The translations under genes and the position numbers were made by a program. A DNA stretch of 49,102 bases from Propionivibrio dicarboxylicus (GTDB lineage Bacteria > Pseudomonadota > Gammaproteobacteria > Burkholderiales > Rhodocyclaceae), in assembly GCA_945902805.1 (NCBI GenBank), contig CAMDMZ010000036.1, forward strand, positions 1-49,102, given 5' to 3'. Every line of letters starts with the position of its first letter. Position 1 is the first letter of the stretch. Shown one piece after another: positions 8,686-16,904 of the stretch. Under the pieces are notes generated by a model. That model was not told the origin of the DNA. It did no database searches and saw only the letters and a list, made by a program, of their open reading frames with translations.

Positions 8686-9293
8686 GACGACTCCTGCAAG
8701 GTGATCCATTCCAGCTCGCATTCGACGTTCAGTTGTGGCGCCAGGCCCTTGTCGGCGGGATTCTGTGGAATGCGATCGAGGCGACACTCGCGTACGATGA
8801 GATAAGCCTTTACCGAGTGTCGCAGATCGGCGAGAAAGGCGAGGAGGTCACCTTCATGGAGAAGTTTTGCACTCAAGACTTGCGTACTGGCGAGAAAGCG
8901 ATGGCTGCCGGCGACGGCGCCGCTAGGGATCAGAAGTGGTTCAGCGGGTCGCTGGGGCAGGAATTCATACTGGAACTCGCGCAGGTCATGCTCGCGACTG
9001 ATACGGGCCAATTGTTCGATCCAGTCGAGCCGGCTTTCCTTGCCGATAAAGCCGCGATTCTGCAGCGCCGTGAGGCGCGCGGCTTTGTCGCGTAGTTCTT
9101 GTTCTTCCTGCGAGGCACGGGCGAGCTTGTTCTGGCTTTGCGTCCGTTGTTCGCTGGCGAGGCGGTGTCGTTGTTGCGCGGTTTGTTGCTGATAGAGCGT
9201 GCCGAGGGCGATTCCGGCAGCGAGCAGGATGGCGCCACCGAGAAAAATCAGGCCCCATTTCAGATGGATGAGATCTGCTTTGGTGAGGGTCAT
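8682..9293 (-). CDS. Inner-membrane pilus assembly protein, PilO/MshJ-like
   Basis: The 203-residue product has one N-terminal membrane segment (about 12-32), then a coiled-coil-prone stretch rich in Gln, Arg and Glu (about 35-80), then a compact periplasmic domain. This is the architecture of PilO, GspM and MshJ, which form an inner-membrane ring subcomplex linking the platform to the secretin. The ATG at 9293 overlaps the end of the upstream PilM/PilN-like gene by four bases, and its own end overlaps the next gene. These tight overlaps indicate one operon with coordinated stoichiometry. No catalytic residues are expected. Confidence 0.8.
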   Translation of the reverse strand: MTLTKADLIHLKWGLIFLGGAILLAAGIALGTLYQQQTAQQRHRLASEQRTQSQNKLARASQEEQELRDKAARLTALQNRGFIGKESRLDWIEQLARISREHDLREFQYEFLPQRPAEPLLIPSGAVAGSHRFLASTQVLSAKLLHEGDLLAFLADLRHSVKAYLIVRECRLDRIPQNPADKGLAPQLNVECELEWITLQESS

Positions 9294-10852
9294 GGCGCGA
9301 TCGGCTTACCCAGCCGCAGGGAGAATAGGGGCGCTGTTGATTCAGCGCCGTTGCTTTGCGCCGCACTGCTCTTGAACGACTTGGCCGACTCGACATCGAT
9401 CGGACGTTTGGTCAGCACGACCTTGACATCATCACGCTGCAGCTTGGTGGCGAGACGATCCAGTAGCTCGACCATCGTCCGGTGATCACTGGCCATGGCG
9501 GGAGGGAAGCGACCGTCGATATCAAGTAAGAGCCATGCGGCGGGCTGGGCGGCGCCGTTGGCGGCCATCGCGGTGACTGGCGCCGTCCCGCCAGCACCGA
9601 CTTTTGCATCGAAGCTGGGGGCCAATATCCATTTGAGTCGCTGTAATTCAACGCTCGGCATTTCGTTCAGGGTATTTCCCAAATGACCGAGCATGCGCTC
9701 AAAACCCGGTGCGCGTTTTTCCAGGTGATCGAATCCGGCGATGGCAGTGCGCAGATTGTCGGGCGTCAGGGCCGTTTTCGGCAGACTGTCGAGAAGTCTT
9801 TGGTAACGCTGGTTATCGTTGATTGCCTGCGCTTCGAGTTCCGAATTGTCTTGGCTGAGCTCGTAGATTTGTGCGGCGAGGCGTCCCCCGAGAAGAAGGG
9901 CGCTGAACAAAATGGCCCACGCCACACTATCCAGTCCAAAACGAATTTGCCACAGACGGAAGAGTCGGCGCTCTGTAGCTGAGGCAAACTGATGTTTGGG
10001 TGGCCTGGCGAGGAGCTGATGGATCAGGAGCGGATCAGCGGCGCTATCGGTCAGCGGGGTCAGCAAACGGCTGACCTTGGCGATGGTGTTGATATCCAGA
10101 ATTTCAAACTGGATGTCGGCGGTGCTGTAGCAGCCGGCACGGAAGCTTTCGGCCTGATCAGCATGGGCGGTGATCAGGGCGGACAGCCGGGTCCCGCGCT
10201 TTATCTGGCGCTGGCCGACAAGGTATTGATAGGATTTGGCCGCCTCGATATTGCAGGTGGCCGCGACATCGTCCGTGGCGCGTGAGCTGAGTTGAGACAG
10301 GCGCGAGAAGTGCATTTTCCCGCGCTCGAAGTAGGTTTGGCGCAAGCCGCCTGAGGTGAGGGTGAGCAAGAGACAGTGTTCGCGCTGTCCGACGAAGGGA
10401 AGCGCATTTTCGGCCAACACCAGCGGCACGCTGAACAGGCCGGCCAGCGGCACTTCTACCTTGCGCAGAGAGTCGAGCCAGGGCTTGAATTCATCGGGCC
10501 GGGTCAGTGCCGCGAAGAGAATCTGTTCGTCGCGTCGTCCGGTTTTTTCACGTCCCAGCGAAATGCCAACCGACAGCGGAGTGCCGTAGTAATACTGCCC
10601 GAGTCGCCGTTTGATCAGCGCGGCGCGATCGGCGCCCTGAATATAGGGAATGTTTTCGAGCTGGAAACCTTCTTCGGCGACATCGGCCAGGAGATAAAAA
10701 AGACTCTTGCGATAGCTGGCGAGATAGGCTTCAAAGATGCCCAGCCCCATGGCGTCGGGACGAAATTTACCTTCGGCACGCACCTGGCCAGAGTGCCAGT
10801 GGAAGGCCGCCACGGTTTTTCCGTCGAAGAAGAGGACGCGACGATCGGGCAT
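9290..10852 (-). CDS. PilM/PilN-like or GspL-like assembly protein (MshI-like)
   Basis: The 520-residue product has a cytoplasmic N-terminal half (about 1-290) with an actin-like feel (LFFDGKTVAAFHW, then CLLLTLTSGGLRQTYFERG near 160-177). It has a single membrane segment at about 307-328 and a periplasmic part with a coiled coil and a ferredoxin-like end. This is the layout of a PilM-PilN fusion or of GspL, which recruits the assembly ATPase and joins the PilO-like protein. The gene carries a copy of the dispersed repeat, read as KVGAGGTA at residues 417-424, in the periplasmic linker. It lies 45 bases after the platform gene and overlaps the next gene. ATP binding by the actin-like half is not evident from motifs. 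Confidence 0.8.
   Translation of the reverse strand: MPDRRVLFFDGKTVAAFHWHSGQVRAEGKFRPDAMGLGIFEAYLASYRKSLFYLLADVAEEGFQLENIPYIQGADRAALIKRRLGQYYYGTPLSVGISLGREKTGRRDEQILFAALTRPDEFKPWLDSLRKVEVPLAGLFSVPLVLAENALPFVGQREHCLLLTLTSGGLRQTYFERGKMHFSRLSQLSSRATDDVAATCNIEAAKSYQYLVGQRQIKRGTRLSALITAHADQAESFRAGCYSTADIQFEILDINTIAKVSRLLTPLTDSAADPLLIHQLLARPPKHQFASATERRLFRLWQIRFGLDSVAWAILFSALLLGGRLAAQIYELSQDNSELEAQAINDNQRYQRLLDSLPKTALTPDNLRTAIAGFDHLEKRAPGFERMLGHLGNTLNEMPSVELQRLKWILAPSFDAKVGAGGTAPVTAMAANGAAQPAAWLLLDIDGRFPPAMASDHRTMVELLDRLATKLQRDDVKVVLTKRPIDVESAKSFKSSAAQSNGAESTAPLFSLRLGKPIAP
9582..9605 (+). repeat. Dispersed 24-bp repeat, copy 3
   Basis: All 24 positions match the consensus. It lies inside the PilM/PilN-like gene in antisense orientation, so the gene reads it as KVGAGGTA. 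With copy 4, which lies in the opposite orientation, the identity extends a few bases further on the GC-rich side. Confidence 0.9.
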
Positions 10853-10897
10853 TCGGGCCAGTTTTCCTGTGGTTTCCTAGGGGTTTCCGAGGGGTTC

Positions 10898-12100
10898 TTA
10901 CGTTTTGAGCTGCGTGATGATGTCGTAGATCGGGCCGAGTACCGCAAGCATGATCCAGCCCAGAATAAGACCGATCGTGACCGTCATTACGGGTTCGATC
11001 ATCGCTTGTACACGCTCGATTGATTCTCGCACGTCACGATTGTAGAAGTAGCTGACATTACGCAGGGCTTTGTCGAGTTCTCCCGTGCTTTCGCCCACCC
11101 GCAGCATGCGAATGACCAGTGGCGGGAAGATTCCTGCATCGTGGAATGCCGAGGTGACATTCTGGCCTTCGCCGATCAGTTCGCCGACCTTGCGCAGGGC
11201 ATTGCGCATCACCGCGTTGCCCACCACGTCTTCGCAGGACTTGATCGAGTCAAGAATGGTGATGCCCGACTGATACATCATGGCAAATACGGCGGCAAAG
11301 CGCGACAGAATGATCTTGCGCAGGATGTCACCAATGTAGGGAATCGCCAGTTTGAACTCGTCAAAACGATAACGGAGCTTGGGGTTGGACCGAATCAGGG
11401 CGAACAAGACGACCGTAACAATGATGGGTGTGAAAACGACGATGTACCAGTAATTCACGAAGAAGTTGGACGTCGCCATCAGGATCTTCGTCTGCATCGG
11501 CAGTTCCTGGCCCATGTTGCGGATGAAGCTTGCCATCTTCGGTACCAGATACAGCATCATGAACAGCGTGATGCCAATGACCACGGTGCCGAGAAAGGCC
11601 GGATACATCACGAGTTTCTTGGTGTGGGCCGCCAGTTCGTCCTGCCATTTGAGTGTCTCGACCAGGTTCTCCAGTACGCCAGGCAATGTGCCGGTGGCTT
11701 CGCCAGCCCGGACCAGGCTGACGAAAACCTCGTCGAATACCCTGGGATGTTCATGGAAAGCTTGCGAAAGTGTCTTTCCGCCTTCGACACTTTCAACCAT
11801 ACCGGCAATAACTTCGCGAAAGCGCGGGTTTTCCATGCTGTCGCGCAGATCGTTCAAGCTTTCGATAATTGGAACGCCGGCGCGCGTGAGCTGTTCGAGA
11901 TGGAAGCAGAAGTTGATCAGTTCTGGCCGCGTGACATTGACGCGGTTGAGCAGACCGGATTCGCTGACGGGTTCGCCATTGATGAAATCGAGATCCATGC
12001 GCTTGAGGCGCATTTCCAGGTCGACGACATTGATTGCGTCAAGCCGCCCCTGCACCATGCGGCCGTCAAGGTTGATTGCCTTGTAGGTGTACAGGGCCAT
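10898..12100 (-). CDS. mshG: Type IV pilus platform protein, GspF/PilC/MshG family
   Basis: This is a polytopic inner-membrane protein that couples the motor ATPase to pilin insertion. The 400-residue product has two GspF domains (about 65-185 and 265-388). Each has the acidic-helical cytoplasmic part (EQLTRAGVPI; FAMMYQSGITIL) and membrane helices near 165-185, 215-235 and 365-390. The family stretch LVRAGEATGTLPGVLENL and its repeat LRVGESTGELDKAL are both present. The ATG at 12100 lies ten bases after the ATPase stop. It is shorter at the N-terminus than most PilC proteins, as in MSHA-type platforms. Symbol chosen by synteny with the MshE-like ATPase. Confidence 0.92.
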   Translation of the reverse strand: MALYTYKAINLDGRMVQGRLDAINVVDLEMRLKRMDLDFINGEPVSESGLLNRVNVTRPELINFCFHLEQLTRAGVPIIESLNDLRDSMENPRFREVIAGMVESVEGGKTLSQAFHEHPRVFDEVFVSLVRAGEATGTLPGVLENLVETLKWQDELAAHTKKLVMYPAFLGTVVIGITLFMMLYLVPKMASFIRNMGQELPMQTKILMATSNFFVNYWYIVVFTPIIVTVVLFALIRSNPKLRYRFDEFKLAIPYIGDILRKIILSRFAAVFAMMYQSGITILDSIKSCEDVVGNAVMRNALRKVGELIGEGQNVTSAFHDAGIFPPLVIRMLRVGESTGELDKALRNVSYFYNRDVRESIERVQAMIEPVMTVTIGLILGWIMLAVLGPIYDIITQLKT

Positions 12101-12109
12101 GCGAGTGCT

Positions 12110-13813
12110 TTACATGCGACCGGTGAGGTCGATCACGCGTCCCACTTCTTCGATCGAGGTTGATCCGTCGAGAACACGGCGCAGGCCATCGTCGGCAAGT
12201 TCGCGGAAACCACCCTGGATGGCGGCGGCGCGGATATCACGCACCGGTGCGCGTGTGGCGATCAGGTAGTCGATTTCGGGCGTCATGCGCAAGAGTTCCA
12301 TGACGGCCAAGCGGCCTTTGTAGCCTTGGTAATTGCAGCGATCACAGCCGGCGGCACGATAAAGAATCGGTGCCGGCTTGGGCTCAGTGAGCCCGAGGAG
12401 CTTGCATTCGTGGGCCTCGGCGGGATAGGGCTTGCGGCAGCGGGTACACAGCCGGCGCAATAGGCGCTGGGCGATGATGCCGATGATGTTGCCGGACATG
12501 ATGTCGGGTAGCACGCCGATGTCGAGCAAGCGTGGCACGGCGCCGACCGCCGAGTTGGTATGCAGCGTCGAATACACCTGATGGCCGGTCATGGCGGCGC
12601 GGAAGGCCATTTCGGCGGTATCGGCGTCGCGGATTTCGCCGACCAGGATCACGTCCGGGTCCTGGCGCATCATCGAGCGGATGCCGTTGGCAAAATCGAG
12701 CTTGGCGGATTCGGCAACCGAGGTTTGCCGGATCATGCTCATTGGGTACTCGACCGGATCTTCGAGGGTCATGATGTTGACCCCCTCTTCATTGATATGG
12801 TTGAGTACCGAATAGAGCGTGGTGGTTTTGCCGCTACCGGTTGGGCCGGTGACCAGAATAATGCCTTCGGGCCGCGCCACCATGAGCTTGAGCATGTCGA
12901 GCTGCGAATCTTCGAGCCCCAGACCATCGATCGGCACAATACCTTTTTGGCGGTCGAGAATTCGTAGGACGATGTTTTCGCCGTGGATCGTGGGCTGTGC
13001 GGCGACGCGGAAATCAACCGGATGACCACTGATATTGAGTGAAATACGGCCATCTTGCGGCGCCCGTGTTTCGGCAATATTCATCCCGCTCATGACTTTC
13101 ATGCGTACGGCCATCGCCGGCCAGTAGGATTTATGCAGCGCGCGAATCTGACGCAGAATGCCATCGATGCGGTAGCGAATACGGAGGAAGCTGGCTTCCG
13201 GTTCGAAGTGGACGTCGGAGGCATCGCGCTTGACGGCGTCGGTCAGCAGCGCATCAACCAGGCGCACTACCGGCTGGCTGTATTCATCGAGCGAATCGGA
13301 CAGGCTGCGGTAGTCAATTTCGCCGGTTTCAATCTCGTGCAGGATGCCGTCGATCGAGAGTTCGTGGCCGTAGTACTGGTCGATGGCCCGAATAATCTCG
13401 GTTTCGCCGGCGAGCAGGGTCTCGATCACCATGTCCTGGTGCAGCAGCGAGCGCAGTTTGTCGATAGCAACGATATCGTTGGGGTCGGCAATGGCGATGC
13501 TCAGGCGGTGGAGATCGGCAGAGTAATCGAGCGGTAACAGGACGTGGCGCTTGGCCAACTCGCGTGGAACCAGCTTTAGGGCCTCGGGATCGACAATCGA
13601 GTTTTCGAGATCAACGGCGCGTTGGCCGAGCGATTCGCCAAGCGCATCGCGCAAGGTGGCTTCGGAAACAAAACCGAGCGAGACCAGAAGACGGCCGACC
13701 GGTTGGTTGGAGCGCATCTGTTCGAGCAGAGCGATCCGCAGCTGGTCTTCGCTGATGATTCCCTGCGCGATCAGGATTTGGCCGATCGGGCGGCGTGCTT
13801 GTGTTCCGTTCAT
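12110..13813 (-). CDS. mshE: Pilus extension ATPase with MshEN-type c-di-GMP domain
   Basis: This is a hexameric AAA-type ATPase that powers pilus or pseudopilus assembly from the cytoplasm. The 567-residue product has the P-loop GPTGSGKTT (323-331), an Asp box, Walker B DPDVILVGEIRD (385-396), the His box STLHTN (415-420) and a zinc-type tetracysteine (C456, C459, C490, C493). The N-terminus has two tandem copies of the MshEN pattern (IGQILIAQGIISEDQLRIAL at 10-29 and VGRLLVSLGFVSEATLRDAL at 39-58). Both keep the spaced Gly and Leu residues known to bind c-di-GMP in MshE. c-di-GMP control is therefore likely but inferred. It starts a tight run of genes down to the prepilin. Confidence 0.94.
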   Translation of the reverse strand: MNGTQARRPIGQILIAQGIISEDQLRIALLEQMRSNQPVGRLLVSLGFVSEATLRDALGESLGQRAVDLENSIVDPEALKLVPRELAKRHVLLPLDYSADLHRLSIAIADPNDIVAIDKLRSLLHQDMVIETLLAGETEIIRAIDQYYGHELSIDGILHEIETGEIDYRSLSDSLDEYSQPVVRLVDALLTDAVKRDASDVHFEPEASFLRIRYRIDGILRQIRALHKSYWPAMAVRMKVMSGMNIAETRAPQDGRISLNISGHPVDFRVAAQPTIHGENIVLRILDRQKGIVPIDGLGLEDSQLDMLKLMVARPEGIILVTGPTGSGKTTTLYSVLNHINEEGVNIMTLEDPVEYPMSMIRQTSVAESAKLDFANGIRSMMRQDPDVILVGEIRDADTAEMAFRAAMTGHQVYSTLHTNSAVGAVPRLLDIGVLPDIMSGNIIGIIAQRLLRRLCTRCRKPYPAEAHECKLLGLTEPKPAPILYRAAGCDRCNYQGYKGRLAVMELLRMTPEIDYLIATRAPVRDIRAAAIQGGFRELADDGLRRVLDGSTSIEEVGRVIDLTGRM

Positions 13814-13947
13814 GGTGTCAGCATTATCCGGATAATCGCCGTGGGAACAAGCGCAAAGCGTTGCAAGCCTTGGCTTTTTACTGCTGAATACACCTCAAAC
13901 TGCGGCTTGCCTGGTTTTCTAGGGGGCGCATTAGGCGTGCGGTGCAA

Positions 13948-13974
13948 CCCCTGGCACCCCTCCGGGACCAGGGG
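13948..13974 (-). other. Intercistronic hairpin between FlgO-like and ATPase genes
   Basis: A perfect seven-base stem (CCCCTGG with CCAGGGG) encloses a 13-base loop in the 172-base gap. No T-run follows in the leftward direction, so it is not a convincing intrinsic terminator. It may serve mRNA stability or partial attenuation inside the operon. Confidence 0.4.
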
Positions 13975-13985
13975 GATGATTTTGA

Positions 13986-14549
13986 TCAGCGTGTATTGCC
14001 ACTCAACATGGCGCGCAGATTCGAATCAAGGGGCAAGGCGTAATCGTGGGCGGCCAGTACAAGGTTGCTATTCGGCTGGACCACCTTGAGATTGATGAAG
14101 ACCACATCAGAGGCGATAGCGTAGGTACCAACGATCACTGCCTGGGCATTGTGCTGCTTGGCGACGGCCGTAATCTCGCGGGTCAGCAAAAGCTCGCCCT
14201 CGTTCCGCTTCATGTAGACATTCTCGCGGAACTTCATTTCGACCATGTGATGGCCGGCTTGCGAGAACATGGCGGAAATCTGCTCCGAAACCAGACGTCC
14301 CAGCGTTGAGGACTTCTCCAGTGCATTGATGTCCACCAGCGTGGCGACGATCAATGGCTGATCCGGCAACAACTTCGCCCTGGCTTGCGCCAACAAGACG
14401 CTGGCAGCAGCCTGATTGGTCGGAATAAAGAGATTCTGAGCGGCGGCCTCGAAGCTTGGTCGCGGGGTTGTCGGCGCACAGGCTACGCCGGCGAGCAAAG
14501 TCGCCGACAATATGGCGGCGGTGAGGACGCGTGTGCGGGTGAAGGTCAT
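13986..14549 (-). CDS. FlgO-family outer-membrane protein in the pilus locus
   Basis: The 187-residue product has a signal peptide with a weak lipobox ending AGVAC (predicted Cys24), then a FlgO-type domain. The domain stretch SSTLGRLVSEQISAMFSQAG and the following RENVYMKRNEGELLLTREI match the pattern of this family, known from an outer-membrane protein needed for stable flagella in Vibrio. It overlaps the preceding lipoprotein gene by four bases and sits between the TPR and ATPase genes of the pilus locus. A role in outer-membrane anchoring of the pilus is inferred from position. No flagellar gene other than flagellin is nearby. Confidence 0.82.
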   Translation of the reverse strand: MTFTRTRVLTAAILSATLLAGVACAPTTPRPSFEAAAQNLFIPTNQAAASVLLAQARAKLLPDQPLIVATLVDINALEKSSTLGRLVSEQISAMFSQAGHHMVEMKFRENVYMKRNEGELLLTREITAVAKQHNAQAVIVGTYAIASDVVFINLKVVQPNSNLVLAAHDYALPLDSNLRAMLSGNTR

Positions 14550-15325
14550 TTGCCAGCGCCTCCTTTAGTCGTGTAGCACGGTGCAGGACCGCAATCACCA
14601 ACGACGCTCAGTGTCGGCGGCGGCGGGGGCGGTGCACTTGTCTTGAGCATGCAACCTTCGGCCTGCCAGCAGTAGAGGGACGCATCGCCATCGGCGATGT
14701 AATAGACATTGGTGCTGCGAGCGAGGTATTTGCCACCTTTTGTCGCTGAGGCGGTGAGAATCAGCTCGATCTGTGGCGTTTGTCCCTTGGCGAACTCAGA
14801 CACGTTCCATTCGTAGATATCAGCAGCGACTGACCCGGCGACGATGGCGGTGCCCGTTGATTGATTGACGCCGATTTCGCGCAATGCCCAAACACCCGTG
14901 GATAGCATGGTGAATTTACCCGCTCCCATGTACTGGCTACGATCGGGAGTGAATTTGACGGTCTGCGCCTCGATGGTGACGAGAATATCGCCCGGTCCGG
15001 ATGTCGCTACGCTATGGCCCTGATTGACCAGGCGCGAAACAAACTGGCTGTGGAAGGCTTTGCCAAAAGCGCTGGTCGGATCGCTGCGACTGACAAACAG
15101 TGGCGGACAGTTGCCGGCGGGGGCGATGCACGTGGCGCCTTTGGCCAGTGCGGCCGCCAGTGTATCGGCTGTATCGTTGGCGATTACTTGCCAATGTTGA
15201 CCCGCTTGCAGCTTCATTTGCTTTGCAGTGGCGAAGTTGGTCGCCAGCGGTGCTTCGGAATGTGGAAACGGAGCGCAGCCTGCCAACATCGAAAGCGAGG
15301 CACCCAATATCAAGTAATTTCTCAC
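14546..15325 (-). CDS. Lipoprotein with proline-run tail, unknown function
   Basis: The 259-residue product has a clear lipoprotein signal (LSMLAGC, predicted Cys17), a central domain of about 170 residues and a C-terminal tail with seven consecutive prolines (about residue 233) followed by paired cysteines (VGDCGPAPCY). I do not recognise the family. The four-base overlap with the FlgO-family gene indicates co-translation and probably joint function at the outer membrane. An AT-rich perfect hairpin and a purine-rich sequence (AAGGGGG) lie just upstream of the ATG. This suggests that an internal promoter starts here, after the 166-base gap that follows the TPR gene. Confidence 0.8.
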   Translation of the reverse strand: MRNYLILGASLSMLAGCAPFPHSEAPLATNFATAKQMKLQAGQHWQVIANDTADTLAAALAKGATCIAPAGNCPPLFVSRSDPTSAFGKAFHSQFVSRLVNQGHSVATSGPGDILVTIEAQTVKFTPDRSQYMGAGKFTMLSTGVWALREIGVNQSTGTAIVAGSVAADIYEWNVSEFAKGQTPQIELILTASATKGGKYLARSTNVYYIADGDASLYCWQAEGCMLKTSAPPPPPPTLSVVGDCGPAPCYTTKGGAGK

Positions 15326-15350
15326 GATAGACCCCCTTAACTATTGAACA

Positions 15351-15374
15351 TTAACAATATAACCATATTGTTAA
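15351..15374 (-). promoter_or_regulatory. AT-rich perfect inverted repeat upstream of lipoprotein gene
   Basis: TTAACAATAT and ATATTGTTAA pair perfectly over ten bases around a four-base loop, ending 25 bases before the lipoprotein ATG. The surrounding DNA is the most AT-rich in the locus. It could be an operator or a leader hairpin. There is no T-run placed to make it a terminator for the TPR gene, which ends further left. Confidence 0.5.
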
Positions 15375-15491
15375 GGAAAAAGTAAACAACAAAAACGCGT
15401 GTTTGGCGAAATACCAAGTTCATTGTTCATTGCCAGCACTACAAATTCGATAGTGATTCTGTTTGCGGGTTCGCGAGTTTGCGAGTTTTCC

Positions 15492-16904
15492 TTAGGGTTG
15501 CAAGCTGCGTAGGCGCGCGCGCGCTTGGTCCGGTTCAAATCCTGCGGCGTGACGTTCAGCGGCTTCAATGGCCAAACCATAGTACTGCCGGGCTAATTTG
15601 TTCTGCCGCAAGTGTTCAAGACTCACTGCCAGGTTAAACAGAATGTCCGGATTGCCGGGTTCCGCCGAGTAGGCTTTGAAGTAAGCCTGCTGGGCTTCCT
15701 CCCAGCGTGACTGGCTGGCCATCAGGTTACCGAGGGCGAATGCTGGTGCAGCGAGTTCCGGTTGGGCCGCCGCGACACCGCGCAGACGGCTTTCAGCTGC
15801 CGCCGGGTTGAGGTGACCGCGCAGATTGATTAGCCCAGCGATGGCGTTGGCATCTTGCGGGTCGGCGATCAATACCTGACGGAGAAAGTGTTCAGCTGCG
15901 TCAGGCCGGTTTTCGCGCACCGAAATCGCCGCCATGCCGTGCAACGCGTCTAGGTTTTGTGGCTCGGATTTGAGCACGCTTTCGTATTCCAGGCGTGCCG
16001 TTGCAAGCTCGCCACGTTCAAACAATTCGTAGCCACGCGCTAGCGCCGGGTTGACACGTAAGGGCGATTTGGTGCGCCGGACGGGGCCATCGGCTGGGGC
16101 CGCGATTTGGGTGGCGACGCGGGTGGATTGCACTGGTGCGCCTTGGCGTTCCCGAGCCGATTTGGTGGACGCTTGCGATTCGCTGTGGTCGGTGTCGATG
16201 GCAGTGAGCGCTGTATTTTGCGTGGCAGGCGGAAAAGTCGGTGCTGGCGGGACGGCGCCAGATGCTGGCGAGCTGGGCTCTGGGCCCGCAGCGGGGGCGG
16301 CGGTCGGTAGTGTCGGTGCTGCTGCCGGTGGGGCAGGCGCAGTCGGCGCGGCGGCGGCGACGAGCGGCACCATGCTGGATTTGGGTTGCAATTGCCACCA
16401 AAAGTAGCCGCCAATCCCTAGGGTTGCCAGTACCGTAAGTGTCCCTACGCTGATGGCAAACAGGTGGTTCTTTTCGGCAACGACAGGGCTCTTTGCCGCG
16501 AATAGATTCTTGATAGCGACTTGGTCATTTGTTGCCGAGGCAGCAGGCGCAGTCGATGAGGCGGCAGGTGGTACGGTCGCTGGCCGTACTGGCGACGGCT
16601 TTTCACTGGTCGCTTGACGCTGTGGTGTTTTGGCTGATTCTGATGGCGGGGCAAACCTTCTTGGCGACGACGAGGAAAACTGTTCGTCCAGATCTTCCAT
16701 CCGGCTGGGCAATTCAGGCAGTTTTTGCCCATCGTCGGCGATCGACGGCGCGTTGTCAAATGTCAAGCCGGGTGAATTCGGTGCGCTCTCAACCGGGGCC
16801 AGTGAAAGTGGTTCGCTGGGTTCTATGACCCGACCATCGAGGTTAGTGGTGGTCTTTTGTTTGGCCAGTTCCGCCCGCTTCAGGGCGTCCATCAACAGGC
16901 TCAT
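15492..16904 (-). CDS. mshN: MshN-like TPR pilus assembly protein
   Basis: The 470-residue product has a short cytoplasmic part opening MSLLMDALKRAE, as in MshN and GspB-type proteins. It has a membrane segment at about 147-170, a long Ala/Pro-rich periplasmic linker (175-280) and four or so TPR units (285-465; for example ALARGYELFERGELATARLE). The linker carries a perfect copy of the dispersed repeat, read as AVPPAPTF at 217-224. The ATG overlaps the secretin stop by four bases, so the two are coupled. In MSHA loci an AAA protein, MshM, normally sits between the secretin and this protein; it is missing here. The TPR region probably contacts peptidoglycan or the secretin. Confidence 0.85.
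   Translation of the reverse strand: MSLLMDALKRAELAKQKTTTNLDGRVIEPSEPLSLAPVESAPNSPGLTFDNAPSIADDGQKLPELPSRMEDLDEQFSSSSPRRFAPPSESAKTPQRQATSEKPSPVRPATVPPAASSTAPAASATNDQVAIKNLFAAKSPVVAEKNHLFAISVGTLTVLATLGIGGYFWWQLQPKSSMVPLVAAAAPTAPAPPAAAPTLPTAAPAAGPEPSSPASGAVPPAPTFPPATQNTALTAIDTDHSESQASTKSARERQGAPVQSTRVATQIAAPADGPVRRTKSPLRVNPALARGYELFERGELATARLEYESVLKSEPQNLDALHGMAAISVRENRPDAAEHFLRQVLIADPQDANAIAGLINLRGHLNPAAAESRLRGVAAAQPELAAPAFALGNLMASQSRWEEAQQAYFKAYSAEPGNPDILFNLAVSLEHLRQNKLARQYYGLAIEAAERHAAGFEPDQARARLRSLQP
16233..16256 (-). repeat. Dispersed 24-bp repeat, copy 4
   Basis: All 24 positions match the consensus. It lies in sense orientation inside the TPR gene and is read AVPPAPTF within the low-complexity Pro/Ala linker, a position unlikely to disturb folding. 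Confidence 0.9.

Noticed and set aside
11141-12163. Rightward frame of 340 codons opposite the platform gene
   Set aside because: Antisense shadow of the well-supported GspF-family gene.
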